A stretch of 64,000 nucleotides of DNA from CAYNRG01 sp047974855 (GCA_047974855.1 JBKECT010000014.1:26949-90948); one strand, 5' to 3'. Counted from the stretch's first letter, positions 34,485 through 48,440 are shown. Numbers and translations: made by a program. Notes: generated by a model from the sequence alone, not told the origin.

Positions 34485-37400
34485 ATGGATAGTATTAATC
34501 AATCAGCGGCAATACAAGTTGGACTAGCATCACCTGAGCGAATTCGCGAATGGTCTTTTGGAGAAGTAAAGAAACCAGAAACAATTAACTATCGTTCTCA
34601 AAAGCCAGAAAGAGATGGATTATTTTGTGAAAAGATTTTTGGGCCATCGAAAGACTGGGAGTGTTATTGCGGGAAGTATAAGAAAGTTCGCTACAAAGGA
34701 GTTGTTTGTGATCGTTGTGGAGTTGAGATTACAAAGTCTTCTGTGCGTCGTGAACGCATGGGGCATATTGAGCTGGCTGCTCCAGTAGCACATATTTGGT
34801 ACTTGCGTGGCATTCCATCTCGTATGAGTTTATTACTTAACATTACACCGAAGCAATTGGAAGAGGTTGTTTACTTTGTTTCTTGGGTGGTTATTGATCC
34901 TGGGAAAACAAAATTAGAATACAAGCAAGTAATTTCTGAAAAGGAATATCGCGAAACATTAGCGCAGTATGGTAGCGGAAGCTTTGTAGCACAAACTGGA
35001 GCAGAAGCAGTTCATACTCTTTTAGGGAAAGTAAACTTAAAAGAGGAGCAGAAAGTTGTCCTTGCAGAACTTGAAGGAACTTCAGGTGACAAAAGAAAAA
35101 AATTAATCAAACGTTTAGAAACAGTCAATGCATTTTTAAATTCTGCGAATCAACCCGATTGGATGGTATTAACAGTACTACCTGTTATTCCACCTGATTT
35201 AAGACCGATGTTGCAATTGGATGGTGGTCGATTTGCAACCAGTGATTTGAATGATCTTTACCGTCGAGTTATTACCAGAAATAATCGTTTAAAGAAATTA
35301 TTAGAACTTGGAACACCAGCAATCATTGTACAAAATGAAAAACGGATGTTGCAAGAAGCGGTGGATGCGTTAATTGATAATGGTCGTCGTAGCAAAGCGA
35401 TTACTGGAGCTGGTGGACGTGCCTTAAAATCTCTTTCACACAGTTTGAAAGGAAAACAAGGACGTTTCCGTCAAAACCTTTTAGGAAAACGTGTTGACTT
35501 CTCAGGTCGTTCAGTTATCGCAGTAGGGCCAGATTTAAAAATGTATCAATGCGGAATTCCACGTGAGATGGCAATTCAACTATTTAAGCCCTTTGTTATT
35601 AATGAGATTGTAAATCAAGGGATTGTAGGAAATCAAAAAACAGCAGAGAAATTAATTGACCGTCAAGATGCTCGTGCATGGGATGTGGTTGAACAGGTGA
35701 TTGAAAATCACCCGGTGTTTTTAAACCGTGCACCAACGCTTCACCGTTTAGGAATTCAAGCATTTAAACCAAAACTTGTCGAAGGGCGTGCTATTCGTCT
35801 TCATCCTCTAGTATGTACGGCATTTAATGCAGACTTTGATGGAGACCAAATGGCTGTCCATTTACCATTAAGTGAAGAGGCTCGTGCCGAAGCAGAAATC
35901 TTGATGCTTGGTTCTAACAACATTCTAGGACCAAAGGACGGGAAACCAATTGTTACACCGTCACAGGACATGGTTCTTGGAAACTTCTATTTGAACATGG
36001 AATCAACAGCGGAAGAGTTCTATGCAAAAGCAGCAATTATTGATGCTTTTGGTGATCAAGAATCAACTGAAATGTGGAAACGATTTGGGAATAATGAAGG
36101 ACATGTTTTCAGAAACACCAATGAGATTTTAATGGCATATGAAAATAAGTTAGTGCATTTACATACACGTATTGCGATTCCTGGTAAAGCATTGAAAAAG
36201 TCAAGCTTCACAGAATACCAAAACAGTTCTTACTTAATCACAACAGTTGGTAAAATTATTTTTAACGATATTTTCCCAGCAGATTTTCCATACATCAATT
36301 CTGTATCAAAAGATCGTTTAGAAGCGACACCAGATTCTGACTTCTTAGCGATGGGATCAAACATCAAAGAGGAATTAAAAACTCGACCATTGAGTCCAGA
36401 ATTTAAGAAGAAAGATTTGAGTAATGTCATAGCGGAAGTATTTAAACGCTATCGTACAGAAGGATCTAGTGATATCTTAGATGCTATTAAAGATATGGGG
36501 TTCCGTTATTCAACGGTTGCTGGGATGACAGTATCTTTAGCAGATATTAATGTTGCACCAGACAAGCAAAAATTCGTTGATGAAGGTAAGGAAAAGTCAG
36601 AAGTGCTACAAAGCCTACTACGTCGTGGTAAATTGACTCCTGCAGAATGGGAAAGACATTTCTCAAAATTATGGGCAGACATCAAAGATGAAATTGGACG
36701 CAAAGTTATGGAAAGCTTGCCTCGTATGAACCCAATTAACATGATGGCAGTTTCTGGAGCTCGTGGTAATGCATCTCACTTTACACAGCTTGCAGGGATG
36801 CGTGGGTTAATGGCAAGACCAACTCAATCAAAATCAAAGAAAGAGTATCAACCTTCGATTATTGAGGTGCCAATTTATTCTTGTTTCCGTGAAGGATTAA
36901 ATGTATCAGAGTTCTTTATTTCAACCCATGGGGTGCGTAAAGGGTTAACGGATACTGCACTTAAGACTGCGGAATCAGGATACTTAACTCGTCGTCTTGT
37001 GGATGTTGCACAAGATGTCATCGTTAATGAAGATGATTGTGGAACAAACCGTGGATACCTTGTGGAAGCAATTGTTGATCGTAAGAACAACTCTGTTATC
37101 GAAGGGTTGCAAGATCGTTTAATTGGACGCTATGCGAAGGAAGCGATTATTGATCCAAAAACAAAAGAATTAATCGTTGATGAAGAACAATTCATTGATG
37201 AAATATTAGCTCAAAAAGTAGTTGATGCTGGAGTTGAAAAAGCGTATATTCGTAATGCGTTTACTTGTGCAAGCACTAATGGTGTTTGTCGCAAATGCTA
37301 TGGACGCAATATGGCAACTGGTAAAGAAGTTGAATCTGGGGAAGCTGTAGGAATTATGGCGGCTCAATCAATTGGAGAACCAGGAACACAGTTAACGATG

Positions 37401-38294
37401 AGAACTTTCCATACTGGAGGGGTAGCATCAGGTAATGACGGAGATATCACACAAGGGCTTCCTCGTGTTGAAGAATTGTTTGAAGCACGTTCTCCTAAAC
37501 ACCCATCAGTATTAGTGAAGATTGATGGAGAAATTACGGATATTCGTGAATTAGAAGATGGAATGGGAATTAGTGTTACAATCTCTAATGAAACAGAAAG
37601 CATTGAGCATAAGTGTGACCTTACTCAAAATGTTCGTTCTTGGATGAAAGTTGGAGTTCAAGTAAAAGCTGGAGATAAGCTGACTGAAGGGCAAGTTAAT
37701 CCAAAAGAGTTATTAGAGGTTGCAGGAGTACAAGAGGTTCAACGTTACATCCTAAAAGAAGTGAAGAAAGTATACGCTTCTCAAGGGATTGATATTTCAG
37801 ATAAACACGTTGAAGTTATGATCCGCCAAATGTTAAAGAAAGTAGTTATTTTAGATGGCGGTGATACAGGATTAAGCGTAGGACAAACATTAAGTCTTCA
37901 ACGAATGACTGAAATTAATGCTTCAACACTAATTAGTGGACAAAAACCAGCGAAGTTTGGTCCAACACTACTTGGTATTTCAAAAGCTTCTGTAGAGACA
38001 GATTCATTCTTATCAGCAGCATCATTCCAAGAAACAACAAAAGTTCTTACTGAAGCGGCAATTCGTGGCAAAGTGGATACACTAAATGGATTGAAGGAAA
38101 ATGTTATCGTTGGGAAACTTATCCCTGCTGGAACAGGATCATCATTCGAAAGAGAAACAACAAAACGAATTCTTGAAAGAGCTCAAGAGCTTCGCCAAGA
38201 AAGAGAACTTGCGAATGCTTTAGATGAAGAAGAACTTCCGAGTGAAGTGCTAAGTGTTACACCCATAAAAAATGAAGTAGAAGTAACAGAATAA
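34485..38294 (+). CDS. rpoC: DNA-directed RNA polymerase beta' subunit
   Basis: A 1269-aa RpoC. The zinc finger is Cys60, Cys62, Cys75 and Cys78. The catalytic Mg motif NADFDGDQM has Asp450, Asp452 and Asp454. A second cysteine cluster ([13 protein letters not shown]) and the trigger loop region ([24 protein letters not shown]) follow. AGGAGGGTG precedes the ATG, 14 nt after rpoB. A strong terminator overlaps its stop. Confidence 0.98.
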   Translation: MDSINQSAAIQVGLASPERIREWSFGEVKKPETINYRSQKPERDGLFCEKIFGPSKDWECYCGKYKKVRYKGVVCDRCGVEITKSSVRRERMGHIELAAPVAHIWYLRGIPSRMSLLLNITPKQLEEVVYFVSWVVIDPGKTKLEYKQVISEKEYRETLAQYGSGSFVAQTGAEAVHTLLGKVNLKEEQKVVLAELEGTSGDKRKKLIKRLETVNAFLNSANQPDWMVLTVLPVIPPDLRPMLQLDGGRFATSDLNDLYRRVITRNNRLKKLLELGTPAIIVQNEKRMLQEAVDALIDNGRRSKAITGAGGRALKSLSHSLKGKQGRFRQNLLGKRVDFSGRSVIAVGPDLKMYQCGIPREMAIQLFKPFVINEIVNQGIVGNQKTAEKLIDRQDARAWDVVEQVIENHPVFLNRAPTLHRLGIQAFKPKLVEGRAIRLHPLVCTAFNADFDGDQMAVHLPLSEEARAEAEILMLGSNNILGPKDGKPIVTPSQDMVLGNFYLNMESTAEEFYAKAAIIDAFGDQESTEMWKRFGNNEGHVFRNTNEILMAYENKLVHLHTRIAIPGKALKKSSFTEYQNSSYLITTVGKIIFNDIFPADFPYINSVSKDRLEATPDSDFLAMGSNIKEELKTRPLSPEFKKKDLSNVIAEVFKRYRTEGSSDILDAIKDMGFRYSTVAGMTVSLADINVAPDKQKFVDEGKEKSEVLQSLLRRGKLTPAEWERHFSKLWADIKDEIGRKVMESLPRMNPINMMAVSGARGNASHFTQLAGMRGLMARPTQSKSKKEYQPSIIEVPIYSCFREGLNVSEFFISTHGVRKGLTDTALKTAESGYLTRRLVDVAQDVIVNEDDCGTNRGYLVEAIVDRKNNSVIEGLQDRLIGRYAKEAIIDPKTKELIVDEEQFIDEILAQKVVDAGVEKAYIRNAFTCASTNGVCRKCYGRNMATGKEVESGEAVGIMAAQSIGEPGTQLTMRTFHTGGVASGNDGDITQGLPRVEELFEARSPKHPSVLVKIDGEITDIRELEDGMGISVTISNETESIEHKCDLTQNVRSWMKVGVQVKAGDKLTEGQVNPKELLEVAGVQEVQRYILKEVKKVYASQGIDISDKHVEVMIRQMLKKVVILDGGDTGLSVGQTLSLQRMTEINASTLISGQKPAKFGPTLLGISKASVETDSFLSAASFQETTKVLTEAAIRGKVDTLNGLKENVIVGKLIPAGTGSSFERETTKRILERAQELRQERELANALDEEELPSEVLSVTPIKNEVEVTE

Positions 38295-38317
38295 GAAAGG
38301 GAAACCTTTCTTTTTTT
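38293..38317 (+). terminator. rpoBC terminator
   Basis: AAGAAAGG, GAAA, CCTTTCTTTTTTT. Confidence 0.9.
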
Positions 38318-38353
38318 GATGATTATGCTAAAATAAGATAAAAAGGAGGGTGT

Positions 38354-38707
38354 ATGAATCAAAGAATATATAATATGAAGTTTAAAGAACTTTACCCCAT
38401 GTATGTACAAAAGGCAGAGCGCAAAGGAAGACAGCAAAAAGAAGTTGATGAAATATTAATGTGGTTAACAGGATATAATCAAAAAGCTCTCGATATACAA
38501 ATAGCACAAGAGGATACTGTTTCTGAATTCTTTGATCTAGCACCGCAGATGAACCCCAATCGTTTTTTAGTTACAGGAGTTGTTTGTGGTGTTCGAGTAG
38601 AAGAAGTAAAAGAGCCACTGATGCAGACAATACGGCAACTAGACAAAATGGTGGATGAGTTAGCTAAAGGGAAAACAATGGATAAAATATTAAGAAAGAA
38701 TCCCTAA
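38354..38707 (+). CDS. DUF2200 family protein
   Basis: A 117-aa soluble protein of the DUF2200 family: [19 protein letters not shown] near the start, then EILMWLTGY and a C-terminal [11 protein letters not shown]. Members are common in Firmicutes and of unknown function. AAGGAGGG is 7 nt before the ATG. It is convergent with the CCA enzyme; its stop codon directly abuts that of the other gene, and one hairpin covers both ends. Confidence 0.88.
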   Translation: MNQRIYNMKFKELYPMYVQKAERKGRQQKEVDEILMWLTGYNQKALDIQIAQEDTVSEFFDLAPQMNPNRFLVTGVVCGVRVEEVKEPLMQTIRQLDKMVDELAKGKTMDKILRKNP

Positions 38708-38724
38708 CTAAGGATTCTTTTTTG
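38695..38724. terminator. Bidirectional terminator covering two stop codons
   Basis: AAAGAATCC (38695-38703), loop CTAACTAA, GGATTCTTT and more T. The loop contains the stop codons of both convergent genes. Confidence 0.85.
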
Positions 38725-39904
38725 TACTTAATAGGTAATTAAGAAGCTCTTCTTTTTGGTTAGGGACTTTCTCGCGAATAACTTGTGTCAAAGCACTATT
38801 TAATAAATAAGAGAAGTTTTCTTTTTTAAACTCATGGCCTAAAAGATCATTGCCATCAATAGAAAGCTGTTGTAAAGTGGTGCATTCATTATTATCTAGA
38901 ATTTCTTGGTAGTATAGACCAGTCGCTAAGCAAGAAGGGTGACTTAATTCTTTGAACTGGACTAATTGCCATGGATGAGTTGGCTTAAATCGAAGAAGTT
39001 CCTTGAGTTCTATTTTGGTTGTGCAAGGAGTTTCTTTGTGCAGATGGAAAAAGAGTTGTTCCTTACGCTCTTGCTTAGATAAGGATAAACGATTTAAAAA
39101 TGATTTGATTTCTGTATTGTCTAACGCAAAAAGCAGAAGTGCTAGTCGAACGGAGTATGAAGAAGCATGAGCTATCGCAGAAAGGTGAGGAATCTCTTTT
39201 GAAAGCTCAGGAAATAAGAAAGTGAAAATTGGTTTGAATTTTAAAAAGACGACTTCAAAGTGAGGGGCACAAATAATTTTTTTAAACTCTGATGAGATAC
39301 GCTCTTTTGATAGATGTTCAAGCAATGGTAAGCAATGGAACATTGCTTGGGTGGTTGCTGACTCAATTTCAAAATTCAGTTGAGCACTAAAGCGTAACGC
39401 ACGAAGAATTCGTAGAGCATCTTCTTCAAAACGTACCTTAGCATCACCGATACACTGTATTCGCTTTTCCTCTAAATCATGCAGACCATTAAAGAAATCT
39501 AAAATTCCAAATTGCGGGTTATAACAAAGAGCATTAATCGTAAAATCTCTTCTTTGACAATCTTCTTGTAACGAGCTAGAAAACTCGATTTGGCTAGGCG
39601 AGCGATGATCGGTATAGCTGCCATCAACTCGATAGGTGGTAATTTCAACAGGTGTGTGTTGGACGAGCACAGTTATAGTGCCATATTTAATTCCAACATC
39701 AAAGGTATTAAAGCGGATAAAAACAGTTTTAATCTCTTCAGGTGTGGCGTTAGTGCAAATGTCAAAATCATGAATATTTTTTTCTAAAAGAGCATCTCGA
39801 ACACACCCACCAACCACAAATGCTTCAAAGCCTAAGTCATTTAGTTGTTGAAGGCAGAAGGAGGCGGCATAAGAAAGGGCAATATGACTGGGTCTATTTT
39901 GCAT
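38708..39904 (-). CDS. cca: CCA-adding tRNA nucleotidyltransferase
   Basis: A 398-aa class II nucleotidyltransferase that adds or repairs the 3' CCA of tRNA. It has the nucleotide motif GGCVRD (32-37), the metal motif DFD (46-48) and RRDFTINAL, then a basic helical body. A polyA polymerase is the alternative, but one enzyme of this type in Firmicutes is normally the CCA adder. GGGAGG lies upstream of its ATG. Divergent from ispF. Confidence 0.92.
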   Translation of the reverse strand: MQNRPSHIALSYAASFCLQQLNDLGFEAFVVGGCVRDALLEKNIHDFDICTNATPEEIKTVFIRFNTFDVGIKYGTITVLVQHTPVEITTYRVDGSYTDHRSPSQIEFSSSLQEDCQRRDFTINALCYNPQFGILDFFNGLHDLEEKRIQCIGDAKVRFEEDALRILRALRFSAQLNFEIESATTQAMFHCLPLLEHLSKERISSEFKKIICAPHFEVVFLKFKPIFTFLFPELSKEIPHLSAIAHASSYSVRLALLLFALDNTEIKSFLNRLSLSKQERKEQLFFHLHKETPCTTKIELKELLRFKPTHPWQLVQFKELSHPSCLATGLYYQEILDNNECTTLQQLSIDGNDLLGHEFKKENFSYLLNSALTQVIREKVPNQKEELLNYLLSTKKNP

Positions 39905-39927
39905 AAGAAACCTCCCTAATTTTCTTT

Positions 39928-39952
39928 ATCATACCATATTTCATGCTATAAT
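39928..39952. promoter_or_regulatory. Divergent promoters of cca and ispF
   Basis: On the plus strand an extended -10 TGCTATAAT (39944-39952) faces ispF. On the minus strand TGG then TATGAT (39933-39928) faces cca. The two -10 boxes are only 13 nt apart, so polymerase binding at one may exclude the other. Confidence 0.55.
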
Positions 39953-39973
39953 AAAGAAAAAGAAGGTGATAAG

Positions 39974-40492
39974 ATGATACGGATCGGACAATCAATGGAT
40001 ATCCACCAACTGGAAGAAGGAAGACAGCTCGTCTTAGGTGGTGTTCAAATAGATCATCATAAAGGTTTAGTTGGGTATTCTGATGCAGATGTATTAACAC
40101 ATGCGATTGCAGAAGCCATCTTAGGATCATTGGGGCTGGGCGATTTAGGAAAACACTTTCCAGATACAGATGATAAATATAAAGGAATCTCTTCTTTGGT
40201 GTTGTTAGATATGGTGGTGCAAACTATGGAAGAAAAAGGATACCAAATCGGCAATGTGGACTCGCTAATATTAATTGAGAAACCTAAAATGGCACCATAC
40301 ATTGAAGCCATGAAAAAGAATATAGCACAAGTTTTGCACTGTGAAGAAGAGCTAATTAACATCAAAGCAACGCGTGGAGAAAAGCTGGGGTTTGTGGGAA
40401 GAGAAGAAGGAGTTGTAGCACAAGCGGTTGTTTTGTTGGTTGTGGGGAAAGAGATGCGAGGAGGACTGATGCATGCTAAGAAAAATGGATGA
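39974..40492 (+). CDS. ispF: 2-C-methyl-D-erythritol 2,4-cyclodiphosphate synthase
   Basis: A 172-aa MEP-pathway enzyme that cyclises CDP-ME2P to MEcPP with release of CMP. Zinc ligands are Asp9 and His11 in SMDIHQL and His43 in GYSDADVLTHAI. It is about 14 residues longer at the C-terminus than the typical 158. The dxs gene for the same pathway is at 61.9 kb. AAGGTGAT precedes the ATG. The last 20 nt overlap the HD gene. Confidence 0.95.
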   Translation: MIRIGQSMDIHQLEEGRQLVLGGVQIDHHKGLVGYSDADVLTHAIAEAILGSLGLGDLGKHFPDTDDKYKGISSLVLLDMVVQTMEEKGYQIGNVDSLILIEKPKMAPYIEAMKKNIAQVLHCEEELINIKATRGEKLGFVGREEGVVAQAVVLLVVGKEMRGGLMHAKKNG

Positions 40493-41684
40493 AGTTAAGG
40501 TGTTAAGAGATCCAATTCACGGGTACATACAAGTACGCTATGAAGTGATTTGGAATTGTATTAATAGTAAAGAATTTCAAAGGCTCCGTCGCATTCGACA
40601 GTTAGGTGGATCATTTATGGTGTATCCTACAGCGGAACACTCACGTATTTCTCATTCTTTGGGAGTGTACGAAATTGTGAGACGGATGTGCGAAGAAAAT
40701 CAATCCATCTCAAACGGGTTATCAGAAGAGGAAAAAGTAGTGGTGATGCTGGCAGGACTAACCCATGATATAGGACATGGGCCTTATAGCCATGCATTTG
40801 AAAGTGTTTCAGCAGTTCATCATGAAGAATTTACTTATCGCATTTTAACTCAAGATAGTGAAATTCATCAAATTTTAGAAAGCTTTAAAAATGGACTTTC
40901 TCAAGAAGTGGCAGCTGTTATTAATCACACCCATCCCAACAGTTTATTAACGCAGATGATTAGTGCACAGCTGGATGCTGATCGCATGGATTATTTACTA
41001 AGAGATGCATATTTTACAGGAACAAAATATGGAGAATTTGACTTAGAGCGAATATTAAGAACCTTGCGTGTAAAGGATGGTAAGTTAGTGGTAAAAGAGT
41101 CTGCTATTCATGCTGTTGAGGATTACATCATGGCAAGATATCATATGTATTGGCAAGTGTATTACCACCCTATCTCTAGAAGTTACGAAGCGGTACTCAG
41201 TGCTTTGTTTAAAAGACTTAGAGATTGTAAGAAAGAAAATCTTGCAATCCTTGATGAAGTGCCTATGTTTAAGTCACTAATATTGGAGGAAGAGTTGAGT
41301 ATTAGTGAACATTTTTTACTAGATGAGAGTGCTTGTCTATATGGCTTTAGCCAACTGGTTAAAGGAACGGATGCAATTGCAAAGGATTTAGCTTCAAGAT
41401 TACTTCACCGAAAACTATTTGATTATGTTGATTTAATAGGAGATGAACACAAAGAGAAATTGTTAAAACTTGTTGAAAACAGAAACTTGGATACACGCTA
41501 TTACTTGTCTTTTGATGAGGTGAAGCAAAGACCATATCAACCTTATCAACAAAAGGAAGATGTGGCAGTATGGGTACTTTTAGAAGATGGATCAATCTGT
41601 GAATTGTCAGAAAGATCGGTTATTGTATCTGCTCTAAATGACGGAAAACAGAAAAATGACATAAAAGCCTTTTTACCAAAATAA
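40473..41684 (+). CDS. HD-domain phosphohydrolase (YwfO-like)
   Basis: A 403-aa HD-superfamily hydrolase: RIRQLGGSFMVYPTAEHSR and the HD pair in GLTHDIGHGPYSHAFE, typical of dGTPase/SAMHD-like YwfO proteins. It probably hydrolyses nucleotides; the substrate is not determined by sequence. AGGAGG is 8 nt before ATG 40473. The start overlaps ispF by 20 nt, so the two are coupled. Confidence 0.9.
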   Translation: MLRKMDEVKVLRDPIHGYIQVRYEVIWNCINSKEFQRLRRIRQLGGSFMVYPTAEHSRISHSLGVYEIVRRMCEENQSISNGLSEEEKVVVMLAGLTHDIGHGPYSHAFESVSAVHHEEFTYRILTQDSEIHQILESFKNGLSQEVAAVINHTHPNSLLTQMISAQLDADRMDYLLRDAYFTGTKYGEFDLERILRTLRVKDGKLVVKESAIHAVEDYIMARYHMYWQVYYHPISRSYEAVLSALFKRLRDCKKENLAILDEVPMFKSLILEEELSISEHFLLDESACLYGFSQLVKGTDAIAKDLASRLLHRKLFDYVDLIGDEHKEKLLKLVENRNLDTRYYLSFDEVKQRPYQPYQQKEDVAVWVLLEDGSICELSERSVIVSALNDGKQKNDIKAFLPK

Positions 41685-41718
41685 ACAGGGATCAGCTGAT
41701 GAGGATTCCCTGTTTTTA
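41684..41718 (+). terminator. Terminator after the HD gene
   Basis: AACAGGGA, a 15-nt loop, TCCCTGTTTTT. Confidence 0.8.
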
Positions 41719-41819
41719 ATAGCGAGTATTAAATATTTTATAATAAATTAAAATAAAAAAATTAAGTATGGTGTGAAATTTAAGCAAAGAGAAAACATAA
41801 TTTATTTTTGATTTTATGC

Positions 41820-41825
41820 TATACT
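41820..41825 (+). promoter_or_regulatory. Extended -10 of the PRD regulator
   Basis: TATACT (41820-41825) preceded by TGC; no clear -35 element. The gene starts 38 nt later, after GGGAGG. Confidence 0.5.
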
Positions 41826-41862
41826 AAAATAATAAAATGGCATTAGATATGGGAGGTATATA

Positions 41863-43608
41863 ATGATAGAAAAGCTCAATGAAGCGATTATAAATTTGTT
41901 GAAGGATTCTAGTACATTTGTGAAATCTTGTCGATTAGCACATGAGCTTGGGGTTAACGAGCGAACTGTTCGGCGGAGGGTCCAACAAATTAACCATAGT
42001 GGATTTAAAAAAATTGGACTGATAGAATCAAAAAGGGGTCAAGGGTTTAGACTTTTAATTTATAACAAGGAAAAGTTTGGGGAATTTTTTGATTATACGA
42101 TTGCTGAAACAAGCATGAATGCAGCGACTAATCGTAGGGCAGCAATTTTTGAATATTTAGTGGACCACCAATACGTAACGAAGCAAAATCTTGAGGAAAC
42201 ATTTTATATTTCTGAAACGACCTTGAATAATGATATTTCAATGTTGAATTACTATGGTAAAGATACAAATGTAAAAGTTGAAGTGGATCGACAAAAAGGA
42301 CTTTGTATTTCAGGGATGGAATACTATGTTCGCAATATGGTGCTAAAGTTGATTTATGATAGTGGAGGAGTTAATGTTAGACGTAGAGAGAGTAGGAAAT
42401 TTAAAACAATTTGGACTAAGACAATACAGGATGTGCTTTGTGAGGAAAGAATATACATTAATAAACATACAGAGGATGCGATTATAAATTATCTTTCAGC
42501 AAGTCGCAGGAATATTCTGAAAGGGAGAGGGATGTCGGCAGCAGATATTGAAAATTGCTTTATTGAACAGGGCTTAATCCTAAATCTTGCAAAGCGGATA
42601 TGTGAAGAAATTTCAAAGGTACTAGAAATCACCTTCGTGGAAGAAGAGGTTTATTTTTTCTCGTTTTTCTTACGCTCGATATTGCCACTAGAAATCGTAG
42701 AAGCTAAAAGTTGTGAGAGTGAATTTAAACAAGCAAAAGAAATTGTAAAAGAGCTTGTAGATAAAATAAATACTTTAGGACTGCCAAAGGTGTCCAAGCG
42801 GTGTATAGAAGATATGACTAGGTTTTGGTATGGCTTATTGCTGAGAATTCGATTAGACATACAAAAGCGTGAAATGAACTTCTTGAATATTGAGGTCACC
42901 TATGCACAGGCCTATTTTATTTCAAAGGTATTATTTAATGAAATAGAAAAGATGACTGGCTTTAAGTTCTCGCGGGAAGAGGTGGCCTATTTTTCACTAA
43001 TCATTGATAATCACTACTTTTTAGAGAATAGTGAAAAGAAAAAGATTTTGGCGCTTTTACCATCGGATTATACAATTTCAAGGGTATACGTGAGCGAGAT
43101 GAAGCACTTCAGTAAGTACACGGTAGATATTATGGACTATGACTCATTTCTGAGTAAGAAGCGAGATATGATAAAGTATGATTTAGTTATTAATCCATTT
43201 GAGCATCAGCTGGATTTAAAGGGCGTAGTTGTATATAGAATAAAAGACATCATTCGACGTGATGATTTTTCGGCAATATCACGGATTTTGACTTATAAGA
43301 ATTATGATGCACTAATCCAAAACTTGAAAATTTGTACAGAGGCGGGTAAGCGATATAGTGCTGAATATCGTGGTACGGAGTATCTTGGCTCAAGTATTGG
43401 ATTTGTAGTTGATGGCACTGTTAAGAGTATGGAGTTAGGGAGTGAAGATCGAGAAGGGATAAAGCGGTATTACTTCTTAATCAATGCGACACTATCCAGC
43501 GACGAAATACTAGACTTACTGAAAGTTGCGGTAGAAACAATAATTAAATTAAATTCAAGCAGAGTATGGATGAACAAGGAAAAGATAATAGAGTACTACA
43601 GTAAGTAA
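41863..43608 (+). CDS. PRD-containing transcriptional regulator (BglG/LicR type)
   Basis: A 581-aa regulator with two N-terminal helix-turn-helix domains (ELGVNERTVRRRVQQIN; ETFYISETTLNNDIS), a central region with PRD-like helices (about 200-400, including RSILPLEIVEAK and FSREEVAYFSLIIDNHYF), an EIIB-like segment (KILALLPSDYTISRVYVSEM) and a degenerate C-terminal part. PTS phosphorylation of PRD histidines normally tunes such activators. It probably activates the PTS-GH39-GH1 genes directly downstream, as no other target is near. Confidence 0.85.
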   Translation: MIEKLNEAIINLLKDSSTFVKSCRLAHELGVNERTVRRRVQQINHSGFKKIGLIESKRGQGFRLLIYNKEKFGEFFDYTIAETSMNAATNRRAAIFEYLVDHQYVTKQNLEETFYISETTLNNDISMLNYYGKDTNVKVEVDRQKGLCISGMEYYVRNMVLKLIYDSGGVNVRRRESRKFKTIWTKTIQDVLCEERIYINKHTEDAIINYLSASRRNILKGRGMSAADIENCFIEQGLILNLAKRICEEISKVLEITFVEEEVYFFSFFLRSILPLEIVEAKSCESEFKQAKEIVKELVDKINTLGLPKVSKRCIEDMTRFWYGLLLRIRLDIQKREMNFLNIEVTYAQAYFISKVLFNEIEKMTGFKFSREEVAYFSLIIDNHYFLENSEKKKILALLPSDYTISRVYVSEMKHFSKYTVDIMDYDSFLSKKRDMIKYDLVINPFEHQLDLKGVVVYRIKDIIRRDDFSAISRILTYKNYDALIQNLKICTEAGKRYSAEYRGTEYLGSSIGFVVDGTVKSMELGSEDREGIKRYYFLINATLSSDEILDLLKVAVETIIKLNSSRVWMNKEKIIEYYSK

Positions 43609-43632
43609 AAGTCCGTAATCAAAGGACTTTTT
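43608..43632 (+). terminator. Terminator after the PRD regulator
   Basis: AAAAGTCC, GTAATCAA, GGACTTTTTT. It separates the regulator from the PTS operon. Confidence 0.85.
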
Positions 43633-43659
43633 TATTTTAGTAAACTAAAGTTCGCTTGA

Positions 43660-43665
43660 TATAAT
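43660..43665 (+). promoter_or_regulatory. -10 box of the PTS operon
   Basis: Consensus TATAAT with a weak -35 (TTAGTA at 43637-43642, 17-nt spacing). A weak -35 fits an activator-dependent promoter. Confidence 0.5.
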
Positions 43666-43690
43666 GAGAGTGCATATAGGAGGATAATAT

Positions 43691-44971
43691 ATGGGAAAAT
43701 CTACAGAAAAGTGGACCGATAAACTAAATGAGGTTATTGGGAGACTAAATAGTTCAAAAATCATTAAAGCTCTAATGGGAGGAATGATGGTGTCAATGCC
43801 AGCAATCATGTCTGGTTCGGTAGCGACAATCTTAAAAGCCATTAACATTGGGGGATATCAAGCTTTTATTACATCAACAGGCATTCTAACGGTTTTAGAC
43901 TCAATTGTTTTAATTACAATTAATTTTACAGCATTGTATACTGTATTTGGTATTGCTTACAGTTATGCGAAACAAAATGAACAAGATCCAGTGCCAGCAG
44001 GTATTTTAGGGATTACATCATTTTTACTAGTGACGCCATTTGAAGCAACTGAGGTTGTACCAGGGTATATGACTTACTCACTTCCAACAGGATGGTTGGG
44101 GGCACAAGGGGTTTTCTCGGCGATGATTATTGGGTTTGTGGTCGGAGGTATTTATTCTTTCGTTAAAAAGAATAAATGGACAATTAAACTTCCAGACACA
44201 GTTCCACCGGTAATTTCTTCAAGCTTTGAAGCAATTATTCCAGGAATTATTGTAGTGGTATTCTTTGCGATTGTGACATTTATTTTCAACCATACAGCAT
44301 GGGGGTCAATGCACAGTGCAATTTATAGTTTATTGCAATCACCTATTCAGAGTATTGGTGGAAACATTTGGTCTTTACTTATCGTTATCTTTATTGGTCA
44401 AGTATTATGGGTATTTGGTATTCATGGACCAATGGTTGTAATGTCTCTTGCGATGGTTGCTTGGAGACCATTAGACCTAGCAAACGTAACTGCATTTAAT
44501 GCAGGGCAAGCTCTACCTAATACAATTGGATATGCATTTTACCAGTTGACAACATTTGCAGGAGGAGGAATTGGTCTTGCGATTTGTATGCTATTTGCTA
44601 AAAGTAAACGATATAAAACATTAGGTAAACTTGCGGTTGTACCAGCGGCGTTTGGAATTACTGAGCCATTAATTTTCGGAGCTCCAATCGTTATGAATTT
44701 TAAACTTGCAATACCTCACGTTGTATTGCCGATGCTTTCAGCAATTATCGGATATGTTCTAACGATGGCAGGAATATTACCAAACATGATGGGTGTTGGA
44801 CTGCCAACAGGAACACCAATTGTTTTATTTGGATTTTTGCAAGGTGGATGGATTGCAGCTCTGTTCCAAGTTGCTTTAATTGGATTGTGGGTTGTTGGAT
44901 TCTGGCCGTTCCTTAGAAGTTTAGATAAAGAAGAATACGAAAAAGAAATTGCAGAAGAATCAGCTAAATAA
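43691..44971 (+). CDS. PTS cellobiose/lactose-type EIIC permease
   Basis: A 426-aa membrane component of a cellobiose-family phosphotransferase system, with about ten hydrophobic segments. Family motifs include AGILGITSFLLVTPF, GIHGPMVVMSLAMVAW and GITEPLIFGAPIVMNF. No EIIA or EIIB gene is in this cluster, so these must come from elsewhere. AGGAGG precedes the ATG. First gene of the operon, ahead of two cytosolic glycosidases. Confidence 0.92.
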   Translation: MGKSTEKWTDKLNEVIGRLNSSKIIKALMGGMMVSMPAIMSGSVATILKAINIGGYQAFITSTGILTVLDSIVLITINFTALYTVFGIAYSYAKQNEQDPVPAGILGITSFLLVTPFEATEVVPGYMTYSLPTGWLGAQGVFSAMIIGFVVGGIYSFVKKNKWTIKLPDTVPPVISSSFEAIIPGIIVVVFFAIVTFIFNHTAWGSMHSAIYSLLQSPIQSIGGNIWSLLIVIFIGQVLWVFGIHGPMVVMSLAMVAWRPLDLANVTAFNAGQALPNTIGYAFYQLTTFAGGGIGLAICMLFAKSKRYKTLGKLAVVPAAFGITEPLIFGAPIVMNFKLAIPHVVLPMLSAIIGYVLTMAGILPNMMGVGLPTGTPIVLFGFLQGGWIAALFQVALIGLWVVGFWPFLRSLDKEEYEKEIAEESAK

Positions 44972-45030
44972 ACAAAAAGGTGAGAGTTATGTATAATGGC
45001 TCTCATTATTTATAGAAAGTGAGAAATTTT

Positions 45031-48005
<2,975 letters not shown>

Positions 48006-48019
48006 TTGAAATAATAAAT

Positions 48020-48062
48020 GAAAAGGATTGATTTCTGAGTAAATAGAAATAATCCTTTTTTG
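48020..48062 (+). terminator. Terminator of the glycosidase operon
   Basis: AAAAGGATT and AATCCTTTTTT, with inner arms ATTTCT/AGAAAT. Confidence 0.8.
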
Positions 48063-48440
48063 TATTGTGATGTCTATCATTAATCAAATCCATGCTTTGA
48101 TAAGGAATACTTCTTATTTATTTAAAGTGGATAAGTGTATAGTAAAGCGTATGGAATAAAGTTAGATAAGTTCCAGTTAGCTGCCAGAAGTGAAATTTAC
48201 AGTAAAAAATGATGGCTCAGGAGGAAGAATATCAAAAGGTCAAGAATACCTTATTAAATTCAATTTACAAAAATAAAGAGAGTAAGTGCAAAATAGTCAG
48301 GGCAAATAATAATTGAATTGTTCCTCATCTAGAGAGGTAACGTCATAAATTTGTGCAACATAAAGATGAAATAATGAAGGTGAAGGAATTGATGGAACCA
48401 ATTTCTTTTAACGTCTTAGTACAAAACTGCTCAATAGCTA
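48063..48440. other. Gene-poor region with a possible gene remnant
   Basis: A stretch of about 380 nt with no full gene. Plus-strand 48181-48276 reads LPEVKFTVKNDGSGG and on to KFNLQK then TAA, preceded by an in-frame TAG: 31 codons that look protein-like but have no start or ribosome-binding site. It may be a decayed 3' gene end. No repeat, RNA motif or terminator is visible in the rest. Confidence 0.4.

Noticed and set aside
48063..48440. CRISPR or insertion sequence in the gene-poor gap
   Set aside because: No repeated units, no terminal inverted repeats and no transposase-like frame.
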